Source of the DNA: AC-32 sp038237925
GTDB taxonomy: Bacteria > Actinomycetota > Thermoleophilia > Gaiellales > Gaiellaceae
DNA: 64,000 nt
NCBI GenBank assembly: GCA_038237925.1
Contig: JBBRYF010000005.1
Location: forward strand, 62,001-126,000
Direction: 5' to 3'
The notes under the pieces are model-generated. The model was not told the DNA's origin and searched no databases. It was given only the letters and a program-made list of their open reading frames with translations. Made by a program: the position numbers and the translations under genes. Of this stretch, positions 46,419 to 53,902 are shown one piece after another (position 1 is the stretch's first letter; every line of letters starts with the position of its first letter).

Positions 46419-47717
46419 CTAGGCGAGCACGTCGAGCACGACCGGGCGCTGCGGCGGCGGCTCGGAGCCGATCGTGTAGGCGGCGGCGAGCTGCTGAGCG
46501 GCCGTGTCGGCGTCGGCCTCGGTCGCCGCGTGGATCTCGGCCAGCGGCTCGCCCGCCGCGACCCGGTCGCCGCGCTTGCGCAGGCACATGACGCCGACTG
46601 CATGATCGATCGCGTCGTCCTTCGTGAGCCGGCCCGCACCGAGGTGCAGCGCGGCCTGGCCGACCGCGACAGCGCCGAGAGCGGTGACGTACCCGTCCTG
46701 CTCCGAGGGCAGCTCGCGGACGACGCGCGCCGTGGCCAGCGCGTCCTCGCTCGGGTCGCCGCCCTGCGCGCGGATCCACCGCTCGTACGCCTCGAACGCG
46801 GAGCCGTCGGCGATCGCCTGCGTGGCGCGGGTCCGGCCCTCCTCTTCGTCGATCCCGAGGTCGGAGACCGCCAGCAGGCGTGAGCAGGCGGCGAGCACGA
46901 GTTCGACGAAGTCGGCCGGGCCCTCGCCCTTGACGGTGGCGATCGCCTCGCGGATCTCGAGCGCGTTGCCGACCGCGCTGCCGAGCGGCTGATCCATGTC
47001 GGTCAGTAGGCAGACGACCTGCCGTCCGCTGCGCGCGCCGAGGTCGAGCATCGCCTCCGCGAGCGCGCGCGCGTCCTCGATCGACTTCATGAACGCGCCG
47101 TCGCCGACCTTGGCGTCGATCACGATCGCGTCGGCGCCGGCGGCGATCTTCTTCGACATGATGCTTGCCGCGATCAGCGAGTAGTTGTCGACGGTCGCGG
47201 TGACGTCGCGAAGCGCGTAGAGCTTCTTGTCGGCCGGGACGAGGTCGGCGCTCGCCCCGATGATCGCCATCCCCGCGTTCTTGACCTGCGCGACGAACTC
47301 GTCGGTCGAGAGCTCGACGCGGAAGCCTGGGACCGACTCGAGCTTGTCGAGCGTCCCGCCCGTGTGGCCGAGCCCGCGGCCGCTCATCTTCGCGAACGGC
47401 ACTCCACACGCGGCGATGATCGGCCCGACCGCGATCGAGGTCTTGTCCCCGACTCCGCCGGTCGAATGCTTGTCCACGACCTTGCGCCCGAGCGCCGAGT
47501 GCAGGTCGACCGTGTCGCCCGTCGCGATCATCGCCTGGCAGAGGTCGTACGTCTCGGCGATCGTCAGCCCGCGAAAGAAAATCGCCATGCACAGCGCCGC
47601 CAGCTGGTAGTCCGGCACCGCCTCCTTCGCGTAGGCGAGCATCAGCTCGTTCAGCTCATCCGCTGAGAGCTCGCCCCCGTCGCGCTTGCGCTCGATGAGC
47701 TCGGCCGGCCTGATCAT
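46419..47717 (-). CDS. Pyrimidine-nucleoside / thymidine phosphorylase
   Basis: A 432-residue phosphorylase that splits thymidine or uridine to base and (deoxy)ribose 1-phosphate. The signature KHSTGGVGDKTSIAVGPI and SGRGLGHTGGTLDKLESVPG are diagnostic. It is the last gene of a minus-strand cluster with deoB, which handles the pentose-1-phosphate it makes. DeoA and Pdp cannot be told apart with confidence from the sequence alone. Confidence 0.95.
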   Translation of the reverse strand: MIRPAELIERKRDGGELSADELNELMLAYAKEAVPDYQLAALCMAIFFRGLTIAETYDLCQAMIATGDTVDLHSALGRKVVDKHSTGGVGDKTSIAVGPIIAACGVPFAKMSGRGLGHTGGTLDKLESVPGFRVELSTDEFVAQVKNAGMAIIGASADLVPADKKLYALRDVTATVDNYSLIAASIMSKKIAAGADAIVIDAKVGDGAFMKSIEDARALAEAMLDLGARSGRQVVCLLTDMDQPLGSAVGNALEIREAIATVKGEGPADFVELVLAACSRLLAVSDLGIDEEEGRTRATQAIADGSAFEAYERWIRAQGGDPSEDALATARVVRELPSEQDGYVTALGAVAVGQAALHLGAGRLTKDDAIDHAVGVMCLRKRGDRVAAGEPLAEIHAATEADADTAAQQLAAAYTIGSEPPPQRPVVLDVLA

Positions 47718-47757
47718 CGTTCGGCCACGAGAGCGAGCTCGGAGTCGTCCGGGCGCA

Positions 47758-48093
47758 TCACTTCGGCTGGAAGAGCTCGATCGGATTGCCCCACGGATCC
47801 TCGACGAGGCGCCAGCTGCCCGCGGGCCCGTCGACCCGAGCGCCCCGGGTGGTCAGCCCCGCCGCTGCCACCTCCAGCTCGGACACGTCGAGCACGATCC
47901 TGTTCCAGCCGCCGGGCATCGCCCCGTCCTGGCCGCGTCCGGAGCTGCCGGGCCCACTCAGCCAGAGCTCCAGGTCGCCGCGGTGCAGGATCGTCACGGG
48001 ACCGAAGGTGTTCGCCACGTTGAAGCCCAGGCGGCCGGTGTAGAAGCGGACGGCGTCCTCGAGATCGTCCACGAGATAGCGCGCGATCGCCAC
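47758..48093 (-). CDS. VOC-fold protein (glyoxalase/bleomycin-resistance superfamily)
   Basis: A 111-residue single VOC module: VDDLEDAVRFYTGRLGFNVA, LELWLSGPG and the C-terminal metal-ligand region EDPWGNPIELFQP. The function within the superfamily is unknown. It is inserted between deoB (6-bp gap) and the phosphorylase, so it is probably co-expressed with nucleoside catabolism. Confidence 0.88.
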   Translation of the reverse strand: MAIARYLVDDLEDAVRFYTGRLGFNVANTFGPVTILHRGDLELWLSGPGSSGRGQDGAMPGGWNRIVLDVSELEVAAAGLTTRGARVDGPAGSWRLVEDPWGNPIELFQPK

Positions 48094-48099
48094 GCCCGG

Positions 48100-49269
48100 T
48101 CACGGCTCCACAATCATCTGGCCGGGGATGCCGCGGCGCGGCGACTTGCCTCCGAGCCACGCGTTCACCGTCGCGCCGACGTCGGCGAACTCGCCGTCCT
48201 CGTGGATCCGGCCCGCCGCGTTGCGGCCGTGGACGTACACGAGCAGGAGCGCGTGCTCGCGGGAGTGGTCGGTGGACGGCGTCGTCGGGTCGCAGCCGTG
48301 GTCGGAGGTGATGACGAGTAGGTCCTGCTCGCGCAATGCGTCGAGGAGGTCGGGCAGCCGCCGGTCGAAGTCCTGCAGGCAGCGGTGGAAGTTGACCGGG
48401 TCGTTGCGGTGGCCCCAGAGCATGTCGGTCTCGACGAGGTTCGTGAAGATCAGGCCCTCGTCGACTTCGCGCAGGAGCGTCTCGGTCTGCTGGATCCCCT
48501 CGACGTTCGACTTGGTCGGACGGGACTCGTCGATGTCGCACCCGGCGAAGATGTCGGAGATCTTCCCGACGCCGTGCACCGTCTTCCCCGCCTCACGCAC
48601 AAGCGTCAGATAGTTCGGTCGCTTCGGCTCGAGCGAGAAATCGTGCCGGTTCGGGGTCCGCTCGTAGTTCCCGGGCTCGCCGATGAACGGCCGCGCGATC
48701 ACGCGGCCGACCGCGTGGTTGCCGGTCAAGATCTCGCGCGCGCTGCGGCAACCTTCGTAGAGTTCCTCGAGCGGGATCGTCTCCTCGTGCGCCGCGATCT
48801 GGAAGACCGAGTCGGCCGAGGTGTAGACGATCCACTTGCCGGTTCGCTGGTGCTCCTCGCCAAGCTCCTGAACGACCTCCGTGCCGGAGGCCGTCTTGTT
48901 GCCGAGCACGCCCCGCCCAGTACGGTGCATGAACGGGTCGATCACGTCATGCGGAAACCCTTGCGGGTAGGTGGGAAACGCCGTAGGCGTCACGACGCCC
49001 ATCAGCTCCCAGTGGCCGGCCGTCGTGTCCTTGCCCTTCGAGCGCTCGACCAGCCGTCCCGCGACCGCCGGTGCGCCCGGTTGCGGCCGGCAGCCCTCGA
49101 GCGACTCGACGTTCCCGAGCCCGAGCGCCTCGAGGTTCGGCAGGTCAAGACCGCCGACGGCACGCGCGACATTGCCGAGCGTGTCGGAGCCCTCGTCCCC
49201 ATACACGTCGGCATCCGGAAGCGCTCCCGCGCCCACGGCGTCCAGAACAATCACGCAAGCGCGCGGCAC
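48100..49269 (-). CDS. deoB: Phosphopentomutase
   Basis: A 389-residue alkaline-phosphatase-superfamily enzyme interconverting (deoxy)ribose 1- and 5-phosphate. It reads VLDAVGAGALPDADVYGDEG followed by the metal-binding SDTLGN Thr region, TAGHWELMG, and the closing ITSDHGCDPTT. The GTG start is exactly 12 nt after a TAGAAT -10, so the mRNA is probably leaderless. Confidence 0.95.
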   Translation of the reverse strand: MPRACVIVLDAVGAGALPDADVYGDEGSDTLGNVARAVGGLDLPNLEALGLGNVESLEGCRPQPGAPAVAGRLVERSKGKDTTAGHWELMGVVTPTAFPTYPQGFPHDVIDPFMHRTGRGVLGNKTASGTEVVQELGEEHQRTGKWIVYTSADSVFQIAAHEETIPLEELYEGCRSAREILTGNHAVGRVIARPFIGEPGNYERTPNRHDFSLEPKRPNYLTLVREAGKTVHGVGKISDIFAGCDIDESRPTKSNVEGIQQTETLLREVDEGLIFTNLVETDMLWGHRNDPVNFHRCLQDFDRRLPDLLDALREQDLLVITSDHGCDPTTPSTDHSREHALLLVYVHGRNAAGRIHEDGEFADVGATVNAWLGGKSPRRGIPGQMIVEP

Positions 49270-49274
49270 GCGGC

Positions 49275-49281
49275 TATTCTA
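49275..49281. promoter_or_regulatory. Symmetrical -10 (TATTCTA) between deoB and a small membrane gene
   Basis: CTATTCTAG gives TATTCT on the plus strand (15 nt to the ATG) and TAGAAT on the minus strand (12 nt to the deoB GTG). The gap between the two starts is 20 bp. Confidence 0.6.
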
Positions 49282-49289
49282 GGGCGGCA

Positions 49290-49400
49290 ATGCATGCCGT
49301 CCTCGGGCTGCTCGGCCTGGTCGCCTTCGGCGTCTGCGTGATTCTGCTCGCGGCCGCGACGACCTGGCTCGTGGTGAAGATCAGCCCCGCCAAGAGCTAG
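49290..49400 (+). CDS. 36-residue single-span membrane protein
   Basis: A very short gene encoding one TM helix (GLLGLVAFGVCVILLAAATT) with a basic end (WLVVKISPAKS). It has its own -10 and starts 3 nt after the predicted transcription start. The stop overlaps the convergent ald gene by 4 bp. Function unknown; many actinobacteria encode such peptides. Confidence 0.6.
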   Translation: MHAVLGLLGLVAFGVCVILLAAATTWLVVKISPAKS

Positions 49401-50521
49401 ACGGGCGACAGCGGCAGGACGTCCTCGAGCGGCTGGTACTCGAAACGGTGCGCCTCGGCAACGGCCTCGTACGTGATCTTCCCGTGGAGCACGTTGACGC
49501 CGCGCGCCAGGGCGGGGTCGAGAGCGACCGCCTCGGCGAGCCCGTGGTCGGCGATCGCCTCCACGTACGGGAGCGTCACGTTCGTCAGCGCCTTCGTCGA
49601 GGTGATCGGCACTGCACCGGGCATGTTCGCGACGCAGTAGTGGGTGACGCCGTCGACGACGTAGACGGGGTCGCTGTGCGTCGTGGGGTGCGAGGTTTCC
49701 GCGGAGCCGCCTTGGTCGATCGCGACGTCGCAGAGCACTGAGCCCTCCTTCATCGCCGTGACCATCTCGCGCGTGACGAGCTTCGGCGCGACCGCGCCCG
49801 GGATCAGGACTGCGCCGATCACGACGTCGGCCTCGACGATCGACTCCTCGATCTCAAGCGTCGACGACATCACGAGGTTGACGCGGCCGGAGAGAATCTC
49901 GTCGAGGTGGCGCATCCGGTCGGTGGAGCGCTCGAGGATCGTCACGCTGGCACCGAGCCCGAGCGCGATCACAGCCGCGTTGTAGCCGACGATCCCTCCG
50001 CCGATCACGAGCACGCGACCCGGCGCGACGCCCGGCACCCCGCCGAGCAGGAGCCCGCGGCCGCCGAGCGGCTTCTCGAGGAAGTAGGCACCCGCCTGCG
50101 CGGCGAGCCGCCCGGCGATCTCGCTCATCGGCGCGAGCAGCGGCAGCGCATGGTTGTCGGTCTCGACGGTCTCGTACGCCACGCAGGCCGCGCCGCTCTC
50201 GACGAGCGCGCGTGTCAGCTCCTCGCTGGCGGCGAGGTGGAGGTAGGTGAAGAGGACGAGCTCCTCACGCAGCCGCGAGTACTCGTCGGGTAGCGGTTCC
50301 TTGACCTTCAGCAGCAGGTCTGCGTCGCCCCAGACCTCGTCGACAGAGCCGAGCGTCGCGCCAACCGCGCGGTACGCCTCGTCCGAGAAGGAGCTGCCAT
50401 GCCCGGCGCCTGCCTCGACGAGCACGTCGTGTCCTCGCTGAACGAGCTCGCGTGCGCCTGCCGGCGTCAGCGCGACCCGGTATTCGTCCTGCTTGGTCTC
50501 CTTGACTACGCCGACCTTCAT
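49397..50521 (-). CDS. ald: Alanine dehydrogenase
   Basis: A 374-residue NAD-dependent enzyme converting alanine to pyruvate and ammonia. The substrate domain begins VGVVKETKQDEYRVALTPAG and includes VKEPLPDEYSRL. The NAD site is VLVIGGGIVGYNAAVIALGLG, and the C-terminal NMPGAVPITSTKALTN is diagnostic. The upstream region contains clear operator-like repeats. The ATG lies 17 nt after TAGGGT. Confidence 0.96.
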   Translation of the reverse strand: MKVGVVKETKQDEYRVALTPAGARELVQRGHDVLVEAGAGHGSSFSDEAYRAVGATLGSVDEVWGDADLLLKVKEPLPDEYSRLREELVLFTYLHLAASEELTRALVESGAACVAYETVETDNHALPLLAPMSEIAGRLAAQAGAYFLEKPLGGRGLLLGGVPGVAPGRVLVIGGGIVGYNAAVIALGLGASVTILERSTDRMRHLDEILSGRVNLVMSSTLEIEESIVEADVVIGAVLIPGAVAPKLVTREMVTAMKEGSVLCDVAIDQGGSAETSHPTTHSDPVYVVDGVTHYCVANMPGAVPITSTKALTNVTLPYVEAIADHGLAEAVALDPALARGVNVLHGKITYEAVAEAHRFEYQPLEDVLPLSPV

Positions 50522-50525
50522 CAGG

Positions 50526-50609
50526 GCGAGAAACCCTAGCTTCTCGCGGCGGCCGGGATGCCGTCCACAGGCGTGGACGAAGCGTCACGCTCTGGGCACG
50601 AAGCGTCAC
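50526..50609 (-). promoter_or_regulatory. ald control region
   Basis: It holds the -10 TAGGGT inside the loop of a 7-bp inverted repeat (GCGAGAA 50526-50532 / TTCTCGC 50541-50547). A second inverted repeat is GTCCAC/GTGGAC (50563-50578). A 12-bp direct repeat ACGAAGCGTCAC occurs at 50577-50588 and 50598-50609. The direct repeats are 21 bp apart, two helical turns, as expected for a dimeric regulator of the Lrp/AldR type. Confidence 0.55.
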
Positions 50610-50669
50610 AGACACGTGCGCCCACCCTGGTTACGATCGCCTTGGGGAGGAGGCCGGGCGAACCGAACT
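50607..50669 (+). repeat. 63-bp intergenic repeat, copy B
   Basis: It aligns with 22063-22125 at 56 of 63 positions without gaps. The -10-like element is TACGAT here. It lies between ald and the aldo/keto reductase, reaching into the reductase stop codon. Confidence 0.7.
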
Positions 50670-51444
50670 ACAGGGCCGCGAGGCGTTCGACGAGACGGCG
50701 CTCGTCTTCGTCGAGCCACGGGGGCTCGCCCGCAGCGGCGTTCGCCCGCGCGTGCTCGGGGTCGCTGGTCGCGGGGATGACCACGTCCACGCGCGGATCC
50801 GAGAGAGCCCACTTCAGGAGCGCGTCGGCCCAAGAGTGCACACCGAAGAGCGCGAGCGGCTCGAGCTCGTCCGGAGGCGGAGCCCTGCGCACGAGCGCGC
50901 CCTCGCCGAGCGGCCGCATCACGATCACCGCCACACCGAGCTCCTCGGCCAGGGGCAGCAACCGCTCCTTGCACTCGCGCTCGTGCGGGTTCAGCGGTAT
51001 CTGCAGCGTGGTGAACTGCCCTGTCGAGAGCGCGGCCTCCAGCTCGCCAAACGCGGACGAGTCGTAGTGCGTGACGCCGATCCGGCCGATCCGGCCCGCG
51101 TCGCGCTCGGCCTCGAGCCACGGCAGATGCTCGCGCCAGGAGACGAGGTTGTGCACCTGCTCGACGTCCACGCGTCCGTACCACTCGAGCTGGCGGGCGA
51201 AGTGCTCTCGACCTGCGCCGACGTCGCGTGACCAGATCTTCGTCGCGACGATCGCCTCGTCCCGGCACGTTTCGAGCGCCGTCGCGAGCGACGCCTCGGC
51301 GCCCCCGTACATGGGCGAAGAGTCGACGAGGCGCGTGCCGGCTTCGAACGCGGCGCCGACTACCCGCCGCGCGAGTGCTGCGTCGCCGCCGAAGGTGTTC
51401 CAGGTGCCGAGGCCGACGACCGGCCCGAGTCTCCGCTCCTCCAT
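50668..51444 (-). CDS. Aldo/keto reductase
   Basis: A 258-residue TIM-barrel oxidoreductase. GLGTWNTFGGDAALARRVVG, the catalytic Asp and Tyr in LVDSSPMYGGAEASLA, and the Lys in IVATKIWSRD are present; the NADP-binding C-terminal region is VVIPATSDPEHA. Substrate unknown. The ATG shares one base with the stop of the DUF3866 gene. Confidence 0.92.
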   Translation of the reverse strand: MEERRLGPVVGLGTWNTFGGDAALARRVVGAAFEAGTRLVDSSPMYGGAEASLATALETCRDEAIVATKIWSRDVGAGREHFARQLEWYGRVDVEQVHNLVSWREHLPWLEAERDAGRIGRIGVTHYDSSAFGELEAALSTGQFTTLQIPLNPHERECKERLLPLAEELGVAVIVMRPLGEGALVRRAPPPDELEPLALFGVHSWADALLKWALSDPRVDVVIPATSDPEHARANAAAGEPPWLDEDERRLVERLAAL

Positions 51445-52379
51445 CAGCCCAGGAGCTCCCGTGCAGCAACGCCCGCTGCGAAGGCGGCCGCGAAGAACGC
51501 GGGATCCTCGTCCGGGCTGCGCCCCATGTGCGACAGGGGCAATCCGGCGCACGCTTCTTGCCAGCCCTCAGCCTTCGTATCGGCGACGACCGGCTCGCCC
51601 AGGCAGAGCGCCAGCACGGCCTCGGTGTGGTGCGACACGCCCCGGTGCCGCTCGCGCTCGTCGGCGTCTGAGGCGCGAACCGCGACGACGGCTCGGCCGC
51701 CGAGCGACTCCGCGACATTCGCGGCCTCGGCCGCCGCGAGGCCGCCGTGGCCGAAGCGTGTGCCGGTGCCCACGATCCCGGGACCGATCGCGCAGACCGC
51801 GACGTCGCGCCCCGCTCTGGCCCAAGTCAGCGCGGATGCCACCGAGACTGACTGGACGTCTCCGTCGAAGCACGGCGCAACCGCCGCCGTCGCTGCGACG
51901 AGCCCGCGCTCGCGGAGGACACGCAGCGTGTCCGAGAGCGAGACCGGTAGCGCGCCGCCCGCGAGTTGCACGTACGCGACCCGCAGCCCTGCCAACGCCG
52001 CACAGACCGGTGCGACCTGGCTGTGCAGCGAGCAGCAGACGACCGGCATCCCTCGAAGCTCGGCGTCCTCTTCGCCGGTCTCTTCCAAGTGCAGCCGCGC
52101 GTGCTGCAGCGGCGTGTAGGGGAGCACCATTACGTGCGCGCCCTCCTCGGCCGCGAGGTCGAGCCCACGCGTCACGTTCGCATAGAGGATGTCGAAGCCA
52201 CCCGAGCCGAGCTCGAGCTCGCGCGCCTGGACGTTGACGAGCACCTCGTCCTCGAGCTCCACAGGCCCCGTCAGCGACGGGTAGGCGACGCAGGCGACGC
52301 CGTCCACCTCCAGCCGCACGAGCCCGTCGTGCCGCTCGTGGATCGCCGAGACCCGCCCGCGCCGCAGGCTAAGCGGCAT
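51444..52379 (-). CDS. DUF3866 family protein
   Basis: A 311-residue protein of the actinobacterial DUF3866 family. Typical segments are GGFDILYANVTRGLDLAAEE, HVMVLPYTPLQHARLHLEE and GPGIVGTGTRFGHGGLAAAE. The biochemical role is unknown. It overlaps the M20 peptidase by 11 bp, so the two are co-translated, followed by the aldo/keto reductase. Confidence 0.88.
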   Translation of the reverse strand: MPLSLRRGRVSAIHERHDGLVRLEVDGVACVAYPSLTGPVELEDEVLVNVQARELELGSGGFDILYANVTRGLDLAAEEGAHVMVLPYTPLQHARLHLEETGEEDAELRGMPVVCCSLHSQVAPVCAALAGLRVAYVQLAGGALPVSLSDTLRVLRERGLVAATAAVAPCFDGDVQSVSVASALTWARAGRDVAVCAIGPGIVGTGTRFGHGGLAAAEAANVAESLGGRAVVAVRASDADERERHRGVSHHTEAVLALCLGEPVVADTKAEGWQEACAGLPLSHMGRSPDEDPAFFAAAFAAGVAARELLG

Positions 52380-53514
52380 CGCCGATCTCGCCGGCGGCGT
52401 CGACGAGCGCGAGCGTCACCTCGACCATTTCGTGTAGGTCGGCCACCGCGATCCGCTCGTCGGGCGTGTGGATGTCGGTCATTCCGTTCGCGAGGTTGAC
52501 GCACTCGAGGCCGCGCTCATTGAAGACGTTGGCGTCCGCGCCGCCGCCCGATAGCACGTACTCCGGCTCGCGCCCGACCCGCTCTAGCGCGGCGGCTGCG
52601 ATGCGAACCGCAGGGTCGTCGCGGCGGAAGCGGTAGCCGGGCGACACCGCGGAGACCTGTGTCTCGACCTCGCACTCCTCCAGGCTCGCGGCGAATGTGA
52701 CGGTGTCCACCATCTCGCGGATCAGGTCGGCGAGCTTGCGCTCGTCGTGGCTTCGCGCCTCCGCGGCGAAGCCGCACCACTCCGGTACGACATTGCGAGC
52801 CGTGCCGCCGTCGATCCGGCCGACGTTGGCCGACGTCTCCTCGTCGAGTCGACCGAGCCGCAGGTCCGCGATCGCCCGGGCGGCCGCGGCGATCGCCGAG
52901 CGGCCGTCCTCGGGGTACATGCCGGCGTGCGCGGCGCGCCCGTGGAATCGAACGTCGAGCTTCTGCTGGTGCGGCGCGCCGAGGATGATCTCGCCGACCG
53001 CGCCCGCATGGTCGTACACGTAGCCGAGCTTCGCGGCGAACCGCGTCGGGACGAACGCCGCCGCGCCCATCAGCCCGACCTCCTCCTTCGGCGTGAAGAG
53101 CAGCTCGACTCCCGGATGAAGCCGTCCGTCCTCCACCAGCCGCGCCGCGGCCTCGAGCATCGAGGCCACCGCCGACTTGTCGTCCGCGCCGAGGATCGTG
53201 CCCGCGCCGTTCCGGACGATCTCGTCGTCGCCGACGACCGGCTCGATCGCCGCCTCGGGTGGCACCGTGTCGAGGTGCGCGCAGAAGAAGAGCGGCCGGC
53301 CGCTGCCGCCGTTGGGCTCGAGCCGGCAGTAGATGTTCCCGATCGTCGACCCGACCTCGGCTCCGGCGCCGTCCTCGTCGGCGTCCAGTCCGAGGGCCGC
53401 CAGGTACTCCAGCACCCGGTCGGCGACGGCCCGCTCCTCGCCCGGCGGGCTCGGCAGCGCGGCGAGCTCGAGAAAGGTCGAGAGAACGTCGGCTCCCCAA
53501 TCCGGCCTGGCCAC
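52369..53514 (-). CDS. M20-family metallopeptidase (PepT-like)
   Basis: A 381-residue zinc aminopeptidase/deacylase. The two-metal site is visible in LFFCAHLDTVPPEA, ILGADDKSAVASMLEAA and LLFTPKEEVGLMGA. The lid/dimerisation domain sits at about 175-290. The closest group is tripeptidase T-like. The GTG is 12 nt after TACGAT on the minus strand, and shares the intergenic region with the divergent PAS gene. Confidence 0.92.
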   Translation of the reverse strand: MARPDWGADVLSTFLELAALPSPPGEERAVADRVLEYLAALGLDADEDGAGAEVGSTIGNIYCRLEPNGGSGRPLFFCAHLDTVPPEAAIEPVVGDDEIVRNGAGTILGADDKSAVASMLEAAARLVEDGRLHPGVELLFTPKEEVGLMGAAAFVPTRFAAKLGYVYDHAGAVGEIILGAPHQQKLDVRFHGRAAHAGMYPEDGRSAIAAAARAIADLRLGRLDEETSANVGRIDGGTARNVVPEWCGFAAEARSHDERKLADLIREMVDTVTFAASLEECEVETQVSAVSPGYRFRRDDPAVRIAAAALERVGREPEYVLSGGGADANVFNERGLECVNLANGMTDIHTPDERIAVADLHEMVEVTLALVDAAGEIGDAA

Positions 53515-53520
53515 TAGGCG

Positions 53521-53543
53521 ATCGTAGTCGTGCGCGCTAGATT
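53521..53543. promoter_or_regulatory. Back-to-back -10 elements for the M20 peptidase and PAS genes
   Basis: The minus-strand TACGAT (53521-53526) and the plus-strand TAGATT (53538-53543) each lie exactly 12 nt, first T to start codon, from their genes. Both transcripts would begin at or next to the start codon. Confidence 0.55.
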
Positions 53544-53549
53544 CATCGC

Positions 53550-53902
53550 ATGAGCAGCTCCGAGCCACTCGTTCAGAGCGTCCTGCTCGGAGAGGCCGTC
53601 GAGCACGCGCCGGTGGCGATCCTCGTCGCCGACGAGGAGATGCGCTACGTCGCCGCCAACACAACGGCGACCGACCTGCTCGGCTACACGCGCGAGGAGC
53701 TACTGAAGCTGCGGGTTCCGACGTCGCGAGCGATCCCGAGGCAGAAGGCGAGTTCGAGGCGATGATCGCCGCCGGCGAGCTCGTCGGTCGCACCACCGTT
53801 CGCTGCAAGGACGGCACCAGGCGCCCGCTGCGATACCGCTCGAGCGAGACCACCATCGCCGGCTTCACGTACTACGTGGCCGTGCTCTGGCCCGAGTCCT
53901 AG
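53550..53902 (+). pseudogene. Single PAS-domain protein with a one-base frameshift
   Basis: The first frame encodes APVAILVADEEMRYVAANTT and LLGYTREELLKLRV, a classic PAS start, but stops at 53765. From about 53717 the next frame continues SDVASDPEAEGEFEAMIAAG, TTVRCKDGTRRPLRYRSSET and a C-terminal strand, ending at 53902. One base is missing near 53716. Restored, the protein would be a 117-residue sensor domain without an output domain. It may be a true mutation or a sequencing error. The end overlaps pyrG by 4 bp. Confidence 0.85.

Noticed and set aside
45085..47592. An 835-codon minus-strand frame spanning recO to the phosphorylase.
   Set aside because: It is an Arg-rich shadow running through several real genes in other frames.
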